A stretch of DNA of 34,309 bases from a bacterium (GCA_021796115.1 JAJYOP010000019.1:1-34309); one strand, 5' to 3'; positions 15,495 through 24,184 are shown, numbered from the stretch's first letter. Notes: generated by a model not told the origin, from the letters alone. Translations and numbers: made by a program.

Positions 15495-15851
15495 ATGGAA
15501 TCCGGACATATGAATCGCGTCAAACGTCCCTGGGGCTATTATACGGTTATTAATCGGGGAAAGGGTTACAAGGTTAAACTGGTTGAGGTTCTGCCTAAAG
15601 AATCTTTGAGCCTTCAAAGGCACAGCTATAGAAGCGAGCACTGGGTGCTCGTTGAAGGCAGGGCCAAAATTAGTAACAATAAGAAAATTTTGTATTTAAA
15701 GCCTAACGAGAGCACATATATTCCTATAAGAAGCATTCATCGCCTGGCAAATGTAGGTAAAAAAATTTTAAAGATTATCGAAGTTCAATGCGGCAAGAAA
15801 CTCGTTGAAACGGATATAGAAAGATTCAAAGATAGTTATGGCAGGGCATAA
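15495..15851 (+). CDS. Stand-alone mannose-6-phosphate isomerase type II cupin
   Basis: A 118-residue single cupin domain like the C-terminal isomerase domain of bifunctional ManC/AlgA proteins. Motifs: RPWGYYTVINRGKGYKVK (residues ~11-28), SLQRHSYRSEHWVLVEG with the metal-binding histidines and glutamate (~38-54) and YIPIRSIHRLANVGK (~75-89). The enzyme would interconvert fructose-6-P and mannose-6-P for GDP-mannose synthesis, or serve as a free domain beside a separate pyrophosphorylase. GGAG a few bases before the ATG at 15495 supports that start; ATG 15510 is the alternative. Lies between GH1 and UDP-glucose dehydrogenase genes. Confidence 0.82.
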   Translation: MESGHMNRVKRPWGYYTVINRGKGYKVKLVEVLPKESLSLQRHSYRSEHWVLVEGRAKISNNKKILYLKPNESTYIPIRSIHRLANVGKKILKIIEVQCGKKLVETDIERFKDSYGRA

Positions 15852-15926
15852 TTAGCTTTAGGCTCTCGGCTCCGGCTAAAGAGCAAATTGGCTGGAGCAA
15901 AGGTTGTCTGATAATGGAGGTATGAG

Positions 15927-17306
15927 ATGTCGTTTAATAAAAAAATTCTCTGCATCGGAGCTGGCTATGTGGGTGGGTCATCTATGGCAATTTTTGCGCG
16001 TAAGTGCCCGGAATATAAAATTACCGTTGCCGACATTAACCAAGAGAGGATTGATGCCTGGAATTCAGATAATCTTCCAATTTATGAGCCGGGCTTATAT
16101 GAAATTGTCAAAGAAGTGCGCGGGAAGAATCTTTTTTTTACAATCGATATCGCCGCAGGGGTAAAAGAGTCGGATATTATTTTTGTCTGTGTGAATACTC
16201 CGACTAAAACTTTTGGCGCCGGCGCAGGCAAGGCGGCCGATCTCCAATATATTGAGAAGGTAGCACGCCTGATTTTAAAACACGCGGATTCTGACAAAAT
16301 TGTCGTTGAAAAATCGACCATACCGGTTAAAACTGCCGAAGCGATTTCAGAGATTCTCCATTCCAGCGGCGATAAAAAAGTTAAATTTCAGATTGTTTCT
16401 AACCCCGAATTTCTATCAGAAGGTTCAGCCATAAATGATATGGAAAATCCTGACCGGGTTTTGATTGGAACGGAAGAAACTCCGGAAGGAGAAAAAGCAA
16501 GAGATGAAATTATAGCGATTTACTCGCATTGGGTGCAGAAAGATAAAATAATCACGACAAGCGTCTGGTCTAGCGAATTATCGAAACTTGTTGCGAACGC
16601 ATTTTTGGCTCAGCGCGTATCATCAATTAATTCAATCAGCTTGCTTTGTGAAGCAACTGGCGCAAATGCCCTGGAGGTTGCCCGCGCCATTGGCAAAGAT
16701 AACCGCATCGGCGCAAAGTTTTTGAAGCCGAGCCCGGGGTTCGGAGGCTCTTGTTTTAAAAAAGATATTTTAAATCTTGTCTATATCGCCCAAAGCTACA
16801 ATTTGAACGAGGTGGCTGATTATTGGGAATCTGTAGTGCTGATGAACGAATACCAGAAAGACTGTTTTGTCAAACGCATGGTGCGGATAATGTTTAATAA
16901 TATTACCGGCAAGCGTATCGCTTTATTCGGTTTTGCTTTCAAGTCCGGTACCGGGGATACCCGCGAATCAGCAGCAATCGACATTGCCAAGAAACTCATT
17001 GAAGAAAAGGCAGATTTGGTTATTACCGACCCAAAAGCTCTTGCCAATGCAAAAGAGGATTTGGCTGAATATAAAGGCAAGGTAAGTTTTACAGCCGACC
17101 CTTACCAGGCATCATGCGGTGCGCATGCGATTGCCATTGTGACCGGGTGGGAGGAGTATAAAAATCTGGATTATAAAAAAATATACGAAACAATGGAGCG
17201 CCCGGCTTTTATTTTTGACGGTTGTAACTGTTTGGATTCCGGCGCGCTTTACGATATAGGATTTAATGTTGTTCCGCTTGGTCGCGGTGAATTAGTGCGC
17301 TGGTAG
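15927..17306 (+). CDS. ugd: UDP-glucose 6-dehydrogenase
   Basis: Oxidises UDP-glucose twice with NAD+ to UDP-glucuronate, a precursor for acidic polysaccharides. The 459-residue protein shows the full three-domain family plan: NAD loop GAGYVGGSSM (11-20), VNTPTKTFGAGAGKAADLQY (89-108), EKSTIPVKTAE (128-138), SNPEFLSEGSAI (158-169), ELSKLVANAFLAQRVSSINS (217-236) and the catalytic cysteine C276 in GFGGSCFKKD. The insert around residues 93-106, the dinucleotide pattern GGSSMAIFA and the overall length resemble the eukaryote-like UGDH branch rather than short bacterial Ugd. TGGAGGT lies 8 nt before the ATG. The other enzyme candidates (UDP-ManNAc or GDP-mannose dehydrogenase) fit the motifs less well. 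Confidence 0.93.
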   Translation: MSFNKKILCIGAGYVGGSSMAIFARKCPEYKITVADINQERIDAWNSDNLPIYEPGLYEIVKEVRGKNLFFTIDIAAGVKESDIIFVCVNTPTKTFGAGAGKAADLQYIEKVARLILKHADSDKIVVEKSTIPVKTAEAISEILHSSGDKKVKFQIVSNPEFLSEGSAINDMENPDRVLIGTEETPEGEKARDEIIAIYSHWVQKDKIITTSVWSSELSKLVANAFLAQRVSSINSISLLCEATGANALEVARAIGKDNRIGAKFLKPSPGFGGSCFKKDILNLVYIAQSYNLNEVADYWESVVLMNEYQKDCFVKRMVRIMFNNITGKRIALFGFAFKSGTGDTRESAAIDIAKKLIEEKADLVITDPKALANAKEDLAEYKGKVSFTADPYQASCGAHAIAIVTGWEEYKNLDYKKIYETMERPAFIFDGCNCLDSGALYDIGFNVVPLGRGELVRW

Positions 17307-17334
17307 CTCTATCGAACACGCCTGCCCGTAACGG

Positions 17335-17492
17335 TTTTTTAATCCCCTCCGCAAGAATCCCATGGCTCTAGGGCCATCCCTTCGGGATAGCCTGGGGATG
17401 AATCCAACCCTTCTCAAAGGGCTGGATGAATGCGTGCAGTCATATCTTTGCGTCGGGGGTAAAACCCGGTCTTAAAAACCGGTAAGGCTTAA
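17335..17492 (+). repeat. Structured dispersed element, copy 1 (IS200/IS605-end-like)
   Basis: Starts TTTTTTAATCCCCTCCGCA and contains a GGCT/AGCC-type hairpin region, then the conserved AGCCTGGGGATGAATCCA (about 17389-17406), the hairpin CCCTTCTCAAAGGG, GGATGAATGCGTGCAGT and TTGCGTCGGGGG, ending near AAAAACCGGTAAGGCTT. The start CCCCTCCGCA is nearly complementary to TGCGTCGGGG, closing a multi-hairpin fold. It lies between ugd and the tetR-type gene and occupies most of that 250-nt gap. Confidence 0.75.
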
Positions 17493-17524
17493 CTCCACCT
17501 TCGAACTCAGGTTCAAAAAATCCC

Positions 17525-17576
17525 TTGTAAAAAATAAAAATGAATATATAATCATAAATATGAACGTATATTCATT
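17525..17576 (+). promoter_or_regulatory. Promoter with overlapping palindromic operator for the exporter operon
   Basis: TTGTAA (17525-17530), 16-nt spacer, TATAAT (17547-17552), then 7 nt to the ATG at 17560. AATGAATATA (17539-17548) is mirrored by TATATTCATT (17567-17576), and TGAA-N6-TTCA (17561-17574) forms a tighter dyad. A TetR dimer bound here would cover the -10 and start site, so autorepression is likely. Confidence 0.65.
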
Positions 17577-18219
17577 ATTTGGGGAGCGGCTCCTGAACTG
17601 CAGAATGCCGTTTCCGGCAAATAGAAGAGAGAGGCACAGGCTGCTTCGGCGGGCAGACATCTTGAGGGCAGCCGAACACGTTTTTGCCTTAAAAGGCTAC
17701 CACAAGGCAACAGTGCAGGATATTGCCAAAGAGGCGCAATATGCAACCGGAACGGTCTATCTTTATTTTACCGATAAAGACGAACTTTATATGTCTATCG
17801 TGGAAGAGAAACTAGGCCATCTTTTGCTGCTGGTAAAGGAAAAACTGGCCAGAACAAAAAACGCCTTGGAAAAGATAGAATTAATTATTTACGAAGATTT
17901 GTCTTTTTTCGAAGAAAACCAGGATTTCTTCAGAATATTTATTTCAGAAGAGAGCCGGTGGTCGGCAAAAAGCAAATTTTCAAAATCGCAAATCGGGCTC
18001 AAATACAAAGAGTATTGCACGGAACTCATAAAAGAGGCGCAGGAACAAAATCTTATCAGGCGCGACCTTGAGCCGAAACAGATAAGCGATATGCTTGGTT
18101 CCATGGTTACCTCGTTCATTTTTGATTTAGTGCAAAGTAATTCGCGGGAGAAAATAGATCTAAAAAATATGGCAAGCATCATGCTGGATATGTTTTTGAA
18201 TGGAGCCAAGAAAAAATAA
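17560..18219 (+). CDS. TetR/AcrR-family transcriptional regulator
   Basis: A 219-residue one-component repressor. The helix-turn-helix spans about residues 30-75: ADILRAAEHVFALKGYHKAT then VQDIAKEAQYATGTVYLYF and TDKDELYMSIVEE, all typical for TetR. The remaining ~140 residues form the variable ligand-binding and dimer domain. It stands at the head of a TolC-EmrA-EmrB operon and so probably senses an exported compound and relieves repression. ATG 17560 lies 7 nt after a TATAAT box (leaderless); ATG 17605 (MPFPANRRER) is the alternative start and would leave the operator wholly upstream of the coding region. Gap to the TolC gene is 12 nt. Confidence 0.9.
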   Translation: MNVYSLFGERLLNCRMPFPANRRERHRLLRRADILRAAEHVFALKGYHKATVQDIAKEAQYATGTVYLYFTDKDELYMSIVEEKLGHLLLLVKEKLARTKNALEKIELIIYEDLSFFEENQDFFRIFISEESRWSAKSKFSKSQIGLKYKEYCTELIKEAQEQNLIRRDLEPKQISDMLGSMVTSFIFDLVQSNSREKIDLKNMASIMLDMFLNGAKKK

Positions 18220-18231
18220 TATTAGTAAGCT

Positions 18232-19695
18232 ATGTTAAACTCTAAACACGAAACACTAAACTCTAAACAAACTCGAAATAACAAATCACAAACTCTAAAC
18301 GTTTCGAGTTTCGAAGTTAGAGTCTGGAAAAAAATAATTGCAGTTATGTTTTTCTGTTTAATGATATATGGGGTCAGCCGTGCTTATGCATCCGGTTCGC
18401 CGGAACAGCCAAAAGAGCCGAGATTAATTACTCTTTCTCAAGGAATAGAAATGGTACTTAAGGATAACCGGCTGATAAAATCAGCACTCCCCGATAATGA
18501 AATCGCTTTCCAGGAATCGCTGCGCAGCCGTTCAGTATTGTTTCCGCAGGTAAGTGTCTTTGCCGAGAAAATTTTTTCCAGATACCCGCCGGCGATTAAA
18601 TTCGGAGATGTGGCAGTTGAAACCGGAGATAAAAATCCATTAAACTACGGCATAGATATATACCAGACTTTGTTTGATTTCGGCAAGAATTTATCCAATT
18701 ACCGCGCGTCGAAAGAATTATATAAAGCAATAGAAGCGCATACGGAGAGCGTTAAGCGGATTGCCGTGCTGGAATTTGTTACGGCGTATTTTAACCTTCT
18801 TGAGGCAGACAAGATGATTCTGGTATTAAAGAAAGAATCGGAGAGTTTGACCTCTTACCTTAGCGACATAGAGCATCTCTACGAAGAGGGGGTTGTGGTT
18901 AAGAATGATTTGCTTCCTGCGCGCGTGAGCCTGGCCGATGTAAAGCAAAGGTTGATTGCCGCGCGTAATGCCAGAGAAGTGGCGCTTGCCCGCCTGAATA
19001 ATATTCTCGCTTTGCCATTAAATGAAAATCTCGTGATACAAGATATAAACATGCAGCCAATGAAAGCTCCAGAAATCAGCAATGCCTGGGATATCGCCTC
19101 AAAGCAAAGGCCGGAAATTACTTTTTACAGCGACCAGATAAACGCCTCATCTTTTAGCGAAAGAGCAAAGCTTGTAGAGAACTGGCCGACTCTTTTTCTT
19201 GATACGGGCTACGCTTATAATCAAAATAGATACGTAATCCATGAAGCCAATACCTCAATTAATTTTGGCGTTAAAATGGATCTTTTCGACGGCGGCCTGG
19301 CACGGGCGGATTTACTCAAAGAACGCGCCAGAGGTGGACAACTTAAGGAACAGAAAGAAAAATTAATCGAAGATATAAAATTTGAAATCGAAGACAGTTA
19401 TTTCGGTTTTAAAAATGCGTCAGAAAAAATAGCAGTGGCAAAAGATTCGCTGGAAGAAGCAGACGAGAATGTGCGTTTTTATCGCGTAAAATATGCGGCA
19501 GGAAGCGCAACGCCTACGGATGTGCTTGGAGCAATAAGCCTCCAGACCAGGGCGCAGGTGAATTATTGCAGCTCCGAATACGAATTAAAACGTAGTTACG
19601 CAAAACTTATGTATTCCATGGGGATTGATTTAGCGTTAATATATGAAGTAATGGATAGAAAACATGGCGATACCGCAAAAACGCAAAATCGCTAA
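18232..19695 (+). CDS. TolC-family outer membrane efflux protein (EmrAB partner)
   Basis: Outer-membrane channel and periplasmic tunnel of a tripartite exporter, 487 residues in this reading. After a hydrophobic signal sequence (KKIIAVMFFCLMIYGVSRAYA, split around residues 33-53) come the duplicated OEP repeats of long amphipathic helices: EFVTAYFNLLEADKMILVLK in the first half and FEIEDSYFGFKNASEKIAVA in the second, with YGIDIYQTLFDFGKN and NFGVKMDLFDGGLARADLL as beta-strand turns. The first ~28 codons translate a CTCTAAAC/CGAAAC-word inverted repeat and are not protein-like, so the ATG at 18346 or an unrecognised non-ATG start just before WKKII may be the real one. Likely co-transcribed with the TetR gene. 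Confidence 0.85.
   Translation: MLNSKHETLNSKQTRNNKSQTLNVSSFEVRVWKKIIAVMFFCLMIYGVSRAYASGSPEQPKEPRLITLSQGIEMVLKDNRLIKSALPDNEIAFQESLRSRSVLFPQVSVFAEKIFSRYPPAIKFGDVAVETGDKNPLNYGIDIYQTLFDFGKNLSNYRASKELYKAIEAHTESVKRIAVLEFVTAYFNLLEADKMILVLKKESESLTSYLSDIEHLYEEGVVVKNDLLPARVSLADVKQRLIAARNAREVALARLNNILALPLNENLVIQDINMQPMKAPEISNAWDIASKQRPEITFYSDQINASSFSERAKLVENWPTLFLDTGYAYNQNRYVIHEANTSINFGVKMDLFDGGLARADLLKERARGGQLKEQKEKLIEDIKFEIEDSYFGFKNASEKIAVAKDSLEEADENVRFYRVKYAAGSATPTDVLGAISLQTRAQVNYCSSEYELKRSYAKLMYSMGIDLALIYEVMDRKHGDTAKTQNR
18237..18323. repeat. Inverted repeat built from CTCTAAAC and CGAAAC words
   Basis: The left arm has reiterated AACTCTAAAC and ACGAAAC words (18237-18300). The right arm GTTTCGAGTTTCGAAG then TTAGAGT (18301-18323) is the reverse complement. 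It overlaps the 5' end of the TolC reading frame. Confidence 0.7.
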
Positions 19696-19719
19696 AATTT
19701 CTTTACATTTTTGCGGTAT
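19670..19719 (+). repeat. 12-bp perfect hairpin between tolC-like and emrA-like genes
   Basis: ATACCGCAAAAA (19670-19681) pairs perfectly with TTTTTGCGGTAT (19708-19719), followed by TTTTTGCG. It spans the tolC-like stop codon. It could be a weak or regulated terminator, or an mRNA-stability element setting different levels for the channel and the pump. Confidence 0.6.
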
Positions 19720-19767
19720 TTTTGCGCCCCGGTGGTAGAAGTTCTATTAAGTAGCAGGAGAAAAAAC

Positions 19768-20775
19768 ATGGCAAACCAACTAAACAAAAAAGGCAAATTG
19801 ATTCATGCTGTTGTCATTGTGGTTATGATAGGCATCGCCCTCGGAGCTTTTTATATCATTAGCAACATGAATATCGTAACTACCGACGATGCTTATCTTG
19901 AAGGCAGAATCCACAGTATTGCGCCTAAAATATCAGGAACAGTCAGTCAAGTACATGTAGAAGATAATCAGAATGTCAAAAAAGGAGAGTTGCTTATCGA
20001 AATCGATCCCGCAGATTACGAGGCAAAAGTAAATGAGGCCGAGGCAAAATGGGAAGCAGAAGAGGCACGCTTAGTTGACGCAGAGGCAAATATAAATAGC
20101 ACGATAGCAAATCTCCAAATGAAGGTAACCTCTCTTCACCAGGCACTTCTTGATAAGAACAGGGCAGAAGCTCTTTATAAAGATGCAGTAATGCCAAAGG
20201 AAAAATATGAAAAAGTTATTACTGCTTATGATTTAGCCGTTAACGCGCTGAAAGCGGCAAAAGAACAATTGAAGAAAGCACGTTCGTTAAAAGATCTTGA
20301 ATTGTCATTGATAAAAGAAAAGAAGGCGGCGCTGGAAACAGCGCAACTTAATCTAAGTTATACGAAAATATATTCACCGGCAGACGGTTATGTAACCGAA
20401 AAGTCAGTTGAGGCCGGCAATCAGGTTCAACCAAGCCAGCCGCTCATGGCAATCGTTGCGCTTCGCGATATTTGGGTGGTGGCTAATTACAAAGAGACGC
20501 AATTAAAAAATGTCCGGGTTGGCCAAAAGGTAAGGATAAAAGTGGATACTTACCCGGGAAAAATTTTTACCGGCAGGGTGGACAGTATTATGGCCGGCAC
20601 CGGCGCCGCGTTTTCGCTTTTTCCTCCGGAAAATGCGTTGGGAAATTACGTTAAAGTAGTCCAAAGGATACCGGTGAAAATTATTTTCGACAAGTCAACC
20701 GATAGCCGGCATATTTTACGGGTTGGCATGTCTGTGGTGCCGCAAATTATAACTAAAGATGAGCAAGGTAAATAA
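19768..20775 (+). CDS. emrA: EmrA/HlyD-type membrane fusion protein
   Basis: Periplasmic adaptor linking the inner-membrane MFS pump to TolC. The 335-residue protein has one N-terminal anchor (LIHAVVIVVMIGIALGAFYI, residues ~12-31), the first lipoyl half (NIVTTDDAYLEGRIHSIAPK and VHVEDNQNVKKGELLIEIDP), a long coiled-coil hairpin (about 75-185), the second lipoyl half (LNLSYTKIYSPADGYVTEKS) and a beta-barrel (WVVANYKETQLKNVRVGQKV). The ATG at 19768 is preceded by AGCAGGAG 7 nt upstream, so the longer frame from 19711 is rejected. It overlaps the EmrB-like gene by 17 nt, a strong sign of co-translation. Confidence 0.9.
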   Translation: MANQLNKKGKLIHAVVIVVMIGIALGAFYIISNMNIVTTDDAYLEGRIHSIAPKISGTVSQVHVEDNQNVKKGELLIEIDPADYEAKVNEAEAKWEAEEARLVDAEANINSTIANLQMKVTSLHQALLDKNRAEALYKDAVMPKEKYEKVITAYDLAVNALKAAKEQLKKARSLKDLELSLIKEKKAALETAQLNLSYTKIYSPADGYVTEKSVEAGNQVQPSQPLMAIVALRDIWVVANYKETQLKNVRVGQKVRIKVDTYPGKIFTGRVDSIMAGTGAAFSLFPPENALGNYVKVVQRIPVKIIFDKSTDSRHILRVGMSVVPQIITKDEQGK

Positions 20776-22294
20776 ATGGATTGTCGCTTTAACCGTCGTT
20801 CTTCCCACGCTTCTTGAAGTTATTGATACTTCCGTAGTCAATGTTTCTATTGGCCATATCCGAGGCAGTCTTTCCGCCGGCCTTGATGAGGCAACCTGGA
20901 CAATTACCGCCTATCTTGTTTCCAATGCCATAATTATTCCTTTGACCGGATGGTTGAGTGGAATTTTTGGCCGGAAGAAATATTTGCTTTTTTCGGTAAC
21001 GCTATTTACGATAAGCTCTTTTCTCTGCGGAAGCGCCCGCTCTCTAAACCAACTGGTATTTTTCAGGATTATGCAAGGTATTGGCGGCGGAGCATTGCAG
21101 CCGCTTTCGCAGGCGATATTATTTGAAGCTTTTCCGCCTGCCGAATACGGCATGGCCATGGCACTTTTCGGCATAGGAGTTATGGTTGGCCCGATAGTCG
21201 GACCGGTTTTGGGCGGATGGATTACCGATAACTGGTCATGGAACTGGATTTTTTATATCAACATACCCATAGGGATTCTTTCTTTAATCATGATTTCCAT
21301 TTTTATTCACGACCCGCACTATATCAAAAAGATAAAAGAGAAGATAGATTATTGGGGCCTTAGTTTTGTTGTCGTTGGCATAGCCTGCCTCCAGATTGTG
21401 CTTGATAAGGGCCAGCGCGAAGATTGGTTCGCTTCGGATTTTATAACCAGGCTTGCAATCATATCTTTCGTTTCGCTGGTTTTGTTTGTTATCGTTGAGT
21501 TAAGGACTAAAGAGCCGATATTGAATTTAAGAGAGTTCAAGGATGTTTCGTTTACAAGCGCAAATATTATACAATGCGCGGGTTTTTTTGTGCTCTTTGG
21601 AAGCATTCTTCTCCTGCCGCTTTTTGTCCAGCAGCTTTTAGGCTATACCGCATTTCTCTCCGGAATGGCGCTTATGCCGGGAGGAATTGCTACGTTATTT
21701 ACGATGCCTCTTGCCGGAAAATTGGTTTCAAAGGTGAATTCCAAAGGGGTTTTAATTTCCGGTCTCCTTATTACTGCTTATTCTATTTTTATCATGGCGC
21801 GTTTTAATCTTTATGTTGACTATCATTTTGTGGCGATGTCACGAATCATTATGGGTATCGGTATGGGGCTAGTTTTTGTCCCGCTTGCCAGTATGGCCTT
21901 TAGCACTATCAAAAAAGAGGAGATGGGTAACGCCACAAGTATCTTTAACCTTTTAAGAAATATTGCCGGCAGTTTCGGGATTGCTTTTATGACGACAATA
22001 CTGGCCCGGCGCGCGCAATTCCATCAATTTCGTCTTTCCGAGCAGCTTAGCCCTTACAATCTTCATTATCAATTAGGCATGAATAAAGCCGCGACTGTTT
22101 TGGGGGCCAAAACCGGCGGCGCAAGCATTGCATCCGCTCACGGAGTAATCTACCAGCAAATGATGAGGCAAGCGAATTTATTTTCTTTCACCGATGCTTT
22201 CTATCTCGCTACTCTTATACTGCTTTGCGTTATTCCGCTGGTATTTCTGCTAAGACGGCCAAAGCACGGCGCAGAAAACGTTGCAGTCCATTAA
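20759..22294 (+). CDS. emrB: EmrB/QacA-type MFS multidrug exporter (DHA2)
   Basis: Proton-driven drug antiporter of the 14-helix DHA2 family, 511 residues. N-terminal VLPTLLEVIDTSVVNVSIGH (residues ~12-31) carries the DHA2 motif D1 (LDxTVVNVALP-like). GWLSGIFGRKKYLLFSVTLF holds motif A, FRIMQGIGGGALQPLSQAIL motif B and GPIVGPVLGGWITDNWSWNW motif C, which marks antiporters. A helix-rich C-terminal half with ASMAFSTIKKEEMGNATSIF follows. With the upstream EmrA-like adaptor and TolC it forms a complete three-part exporter under a TetR regulator. Substrates cannot be predicted. Confidence 0.93.
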   Translation: MSKVNKWIVALTVVLPTLLEVIDTSVVNVSIGHIRGSLSAGLDEATWTITAYLVSNAIIIPLTGWLSGIFGRKKYLLFSVTLFTISSFLCGSARSLNQLVFFRIMQGIGGGALQPLSQAILFEAFPPAEYGMAMALFGIGVMVGPIVGPVLGGWITDNWSWNWIFYINIPIGILSLIMISIFIHDPHYIKKIKEKIDYWGLSFVVVGIACLQIVLDKGQREDWFASDFITRLAIISFVSLVLFVIVELRTKEPILNLREFKDVSFTSANIIQCAGFFVLFGSILLLPLFVQQLLGYTAFLSGMALMPGGIATLFTMPLAGKLVSKVNSKGVLISGLLITAYSIFIMARFNLYVDYHFVAMSRIIMGIGMGLVFVPLASMAFSTIKKEEMGNATSIFNLLRNIAGSFGIAFMTTILARRAQFHQFRLSEQLSPYNLHYQLGMNKAATVLGAKTGGASIASAHGVIYQQMMRQANLFSFTDAFYLATLILLCVIPLVFLLRRPKHGAENVAVH

Positions 22295-22303
22295 CCCTTG
22301 GCG

Positions 22304-22331
22304 TTGTATTCCCTTCCATTGATGATATAAT
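22304..22331 (+). promoter_or_regulatory. Promoter giving a nearly leaderless 5'-nucleotidase-like transcript
   Basis: TTGTAT (22304-22309), 16-nt spacer, TATAAT (22326-22331), then only 8 nt to the ATG at 22340. No Shine-Dalgarno is present. Confidence 0.5.
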
Positions 22332-22339
22332 AAACCCGC

Positions 22340-24184
22340 ATGAGGCGTAATTATTTTTCTAAAGTAAAACCATTTTTCTGTAAAATCCCTCTTGCCGTAA
22401 CTGCGATTTCTTTTTTTGTTGGAATAATCCGGCCAGCCTTTTGTGAACCGCAAACAAAAACAGCGCCTGATTTAGTAATTCTTTTTACCCACGATTTGCA
22501 TTCGAATCTGGAAGAATACGCCATGCCGGAGGCCAGTGGCTCTGTTTCTGTCGGAGGATACGCGCGCCTTGCAACCGCAGTTAAGCGAGAGCGTCTGGGT
22601 AAAGAGCAAAACACACTTCTTCTTGATGCCGGAGATTTCAGCATGGGGACGCTTTTCCACGTTATCGATTCCGAAGCTTCCCCGGAACTGCGCGTCATGG
22701 GTGTTATCGGCTATGATGCTACAACGCTCGGCAATCATGAGTTCGACTTCGGGCCCGACAAATTAGCCTCAATCCTGATTACGGCAAAAAAATACGCTAA
22801 GCATAAGTTGCCGGCGATAGTTGCTTCCAATATGGTAACGAGCCCGCATCTAAAAGAACTGGCTTATTTTCGCAAGGCCTGCCGCGATTATCCGGTATTG
22901 CCCTACAAAATAATTGAGCGTAGCGGTTTAAAAATAGGGATTTTCGGTTTGATGGGCCAGGAAGCCGCTTTTTATGTTCCTGAAGCAAAGCCGGTAAGAT
23001 TCTCTTCGCCTGTAGAGGCCGCAGCTGCTGTTGTCGATGTTTTACGCGAAAGAGAAAAAGTCGATCTGGTTATCTGTCTTTCTCACTCCGGAACCTGGCC
23101 GGATAAACGCATTTCCGAAGATGAAATACTGGCCAGCCGCGTCCCCGGTATCGATGTAATCATCAGCGGTCACACCCACACTGTATTAAATCATTATCTA
23201 TATATAGGTAAGACTTATATCGTTTCCGCCGGTAGTTTCGGCAGGTATCTTGGCCGCCTGGAACTTAGCAAAAGCTCCGCCCTGGGGTTTAGCGCCGTCG
23301 GTTACCGGCTGATACCGATTACGGACAAATTTCCCAAAGACAAAGAAGTATACCTTTTGATTCAGTCATTCAAGAAAGAAATCAATCGTGATTATCTTAA
23401 AGCTTTTGGTTATTATTACGGCGAGCCTCTTGCCTACCTTCCTTTTCCGCTTACGGATTTTAACTGGGGCGCGAATAGCCGCGAGAAGCTCGTAACTTCC
23501 GGCCTTGGCGATTTAGTTACGGATGCGTTTCTTTACGCTGCCAAAAAAGCCGAAGGAAAAAGCTATCGGGATATTTCGCTTGTCGTTGAAGCCTTCGGGC
23601 AAATTCGTGTGCCGCTTGCCAGGGGCATTATTACCGTCAACGATGTTTTCCGGCTGATGAGCCTGGGCTTCGGGCCGGATACAAGAGCCGGAGCGCCTTT
23701 AGTCGCCTTCTGGCTTACCGGGAAAGAAATCAGGAATTTTCTGGAGTTGGAGACTACGCTTGCGCCGATAAGAGAAGATATGCATCTTCAAATAAGCGGC
23801 ATGCGTTTTTCCTACGATTCCCAGGCTCCGGAGTTCGAACGTATCCAAAAAGTAGAAGTCGAAACAGCAAATGGTAAGAGAGAACCATTGGATGATAACC
23901 GCTTATATCGCGTATGCACTAACTGGAAGACGATGCTGATGGGAGAAACCGTCAAAAAACTCTACAAGAGGAAACTCGAATTCGTGCCTAAAGATGTAAA
24001 CGGCAATCCGATAACTGACATGAAATCGGCGATAATTTATTTTGCCAAAAAGCCCCCTGTCGAATTGAAGGAGTGGCTCGCGCTGGCTTTATATTTAAAA
24101 AGCCTGCCTCCCGGAAAATCAGGTTTGCCTGAAATTCCCGGAAAATACCGTATGCCTCGAGTTACGGTAGAAAAAAGCCGATGA
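22340..24184 (+). CDS. UshA-like secreted 5'-nucleotidase/metallophosphoesterase
   Basis: A 614-residue exported phosphohydrolase of the 5'-nucleotidase/2',3'-cyclic-nucleotide phosphodiesterase family. A signal peptide covers about residues 1-35 (IPLAVTAISFFVGIIRPAFC). The N-terminal dimetal domain shows FTHDLHSNLEEY (D52, H54), LLLDAGDFSMG (D99), GNHEFDFG (N132, H133), CLSHSGTWPD and ISGHTHTVLNH. The C-terminal 5'-nucleotidase domain starts near residue 370, with GDLVTDAFLYAA and the substrate-binding segment following. It hydrolyses nucleotides in the periplasm for phosphate or nucleoside scavenging, which fits the PiT system elsewhere in the window. The sequence downstream of the signal cysteine is not a lipobox, so it is probably soluble. 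Confidence 0.88.
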   Translation: MRRNYFSKVKPFFCKIPLAVTAISFFVGIIRPAFCEPQTKTAPDLVILFTHDLHSNLEEYAMPEASGSVSVGGYARLATAVKRERLGKEQNTLLLDAGDFSMGTLFHVIDSEASPELRVMGVIGYDATTLGNHEFDFGPDKLASILITAKKYAKHKLPAIVASNMVTSPHLKELAYFRKACRDYPVLPYKIIERSGLKIGIFGLMGQEAAFYVPEAKPVRFSSPVEAAAAVVDVLREREKVDLVICLSHSGTWPDKRISEDEILASRVPGIDVIISGHTHTVLNHYLYIGKTYIVSAGSFGRYLGRLELSKSSALGFSAVGYRLIPITDKFPKDKEVYLLIQSFKKEINRDYLKAFGYYYGEPLAYLPFPLTDFNWGANSREKLVTSGLGDLVTDAFLYAAKKAEGKSYRDISLVVEAFGQIRVPLARGIITVNDVFRLMSLGFGPDTRAGAPLVAFWLTGKEIRNFLELETTLAPIREDMHLQISGMRFSYDSQAPEFERIQKVEVETANGKREPLDDNRLYRVCTNWKTMLMGETVKKLYKRKLEFVPKDVNGNPITDMKSAIIYFAKKPPVELKEWLALALYLKSLPPGKSGLPEIPGKYRMPRVTVEKSR

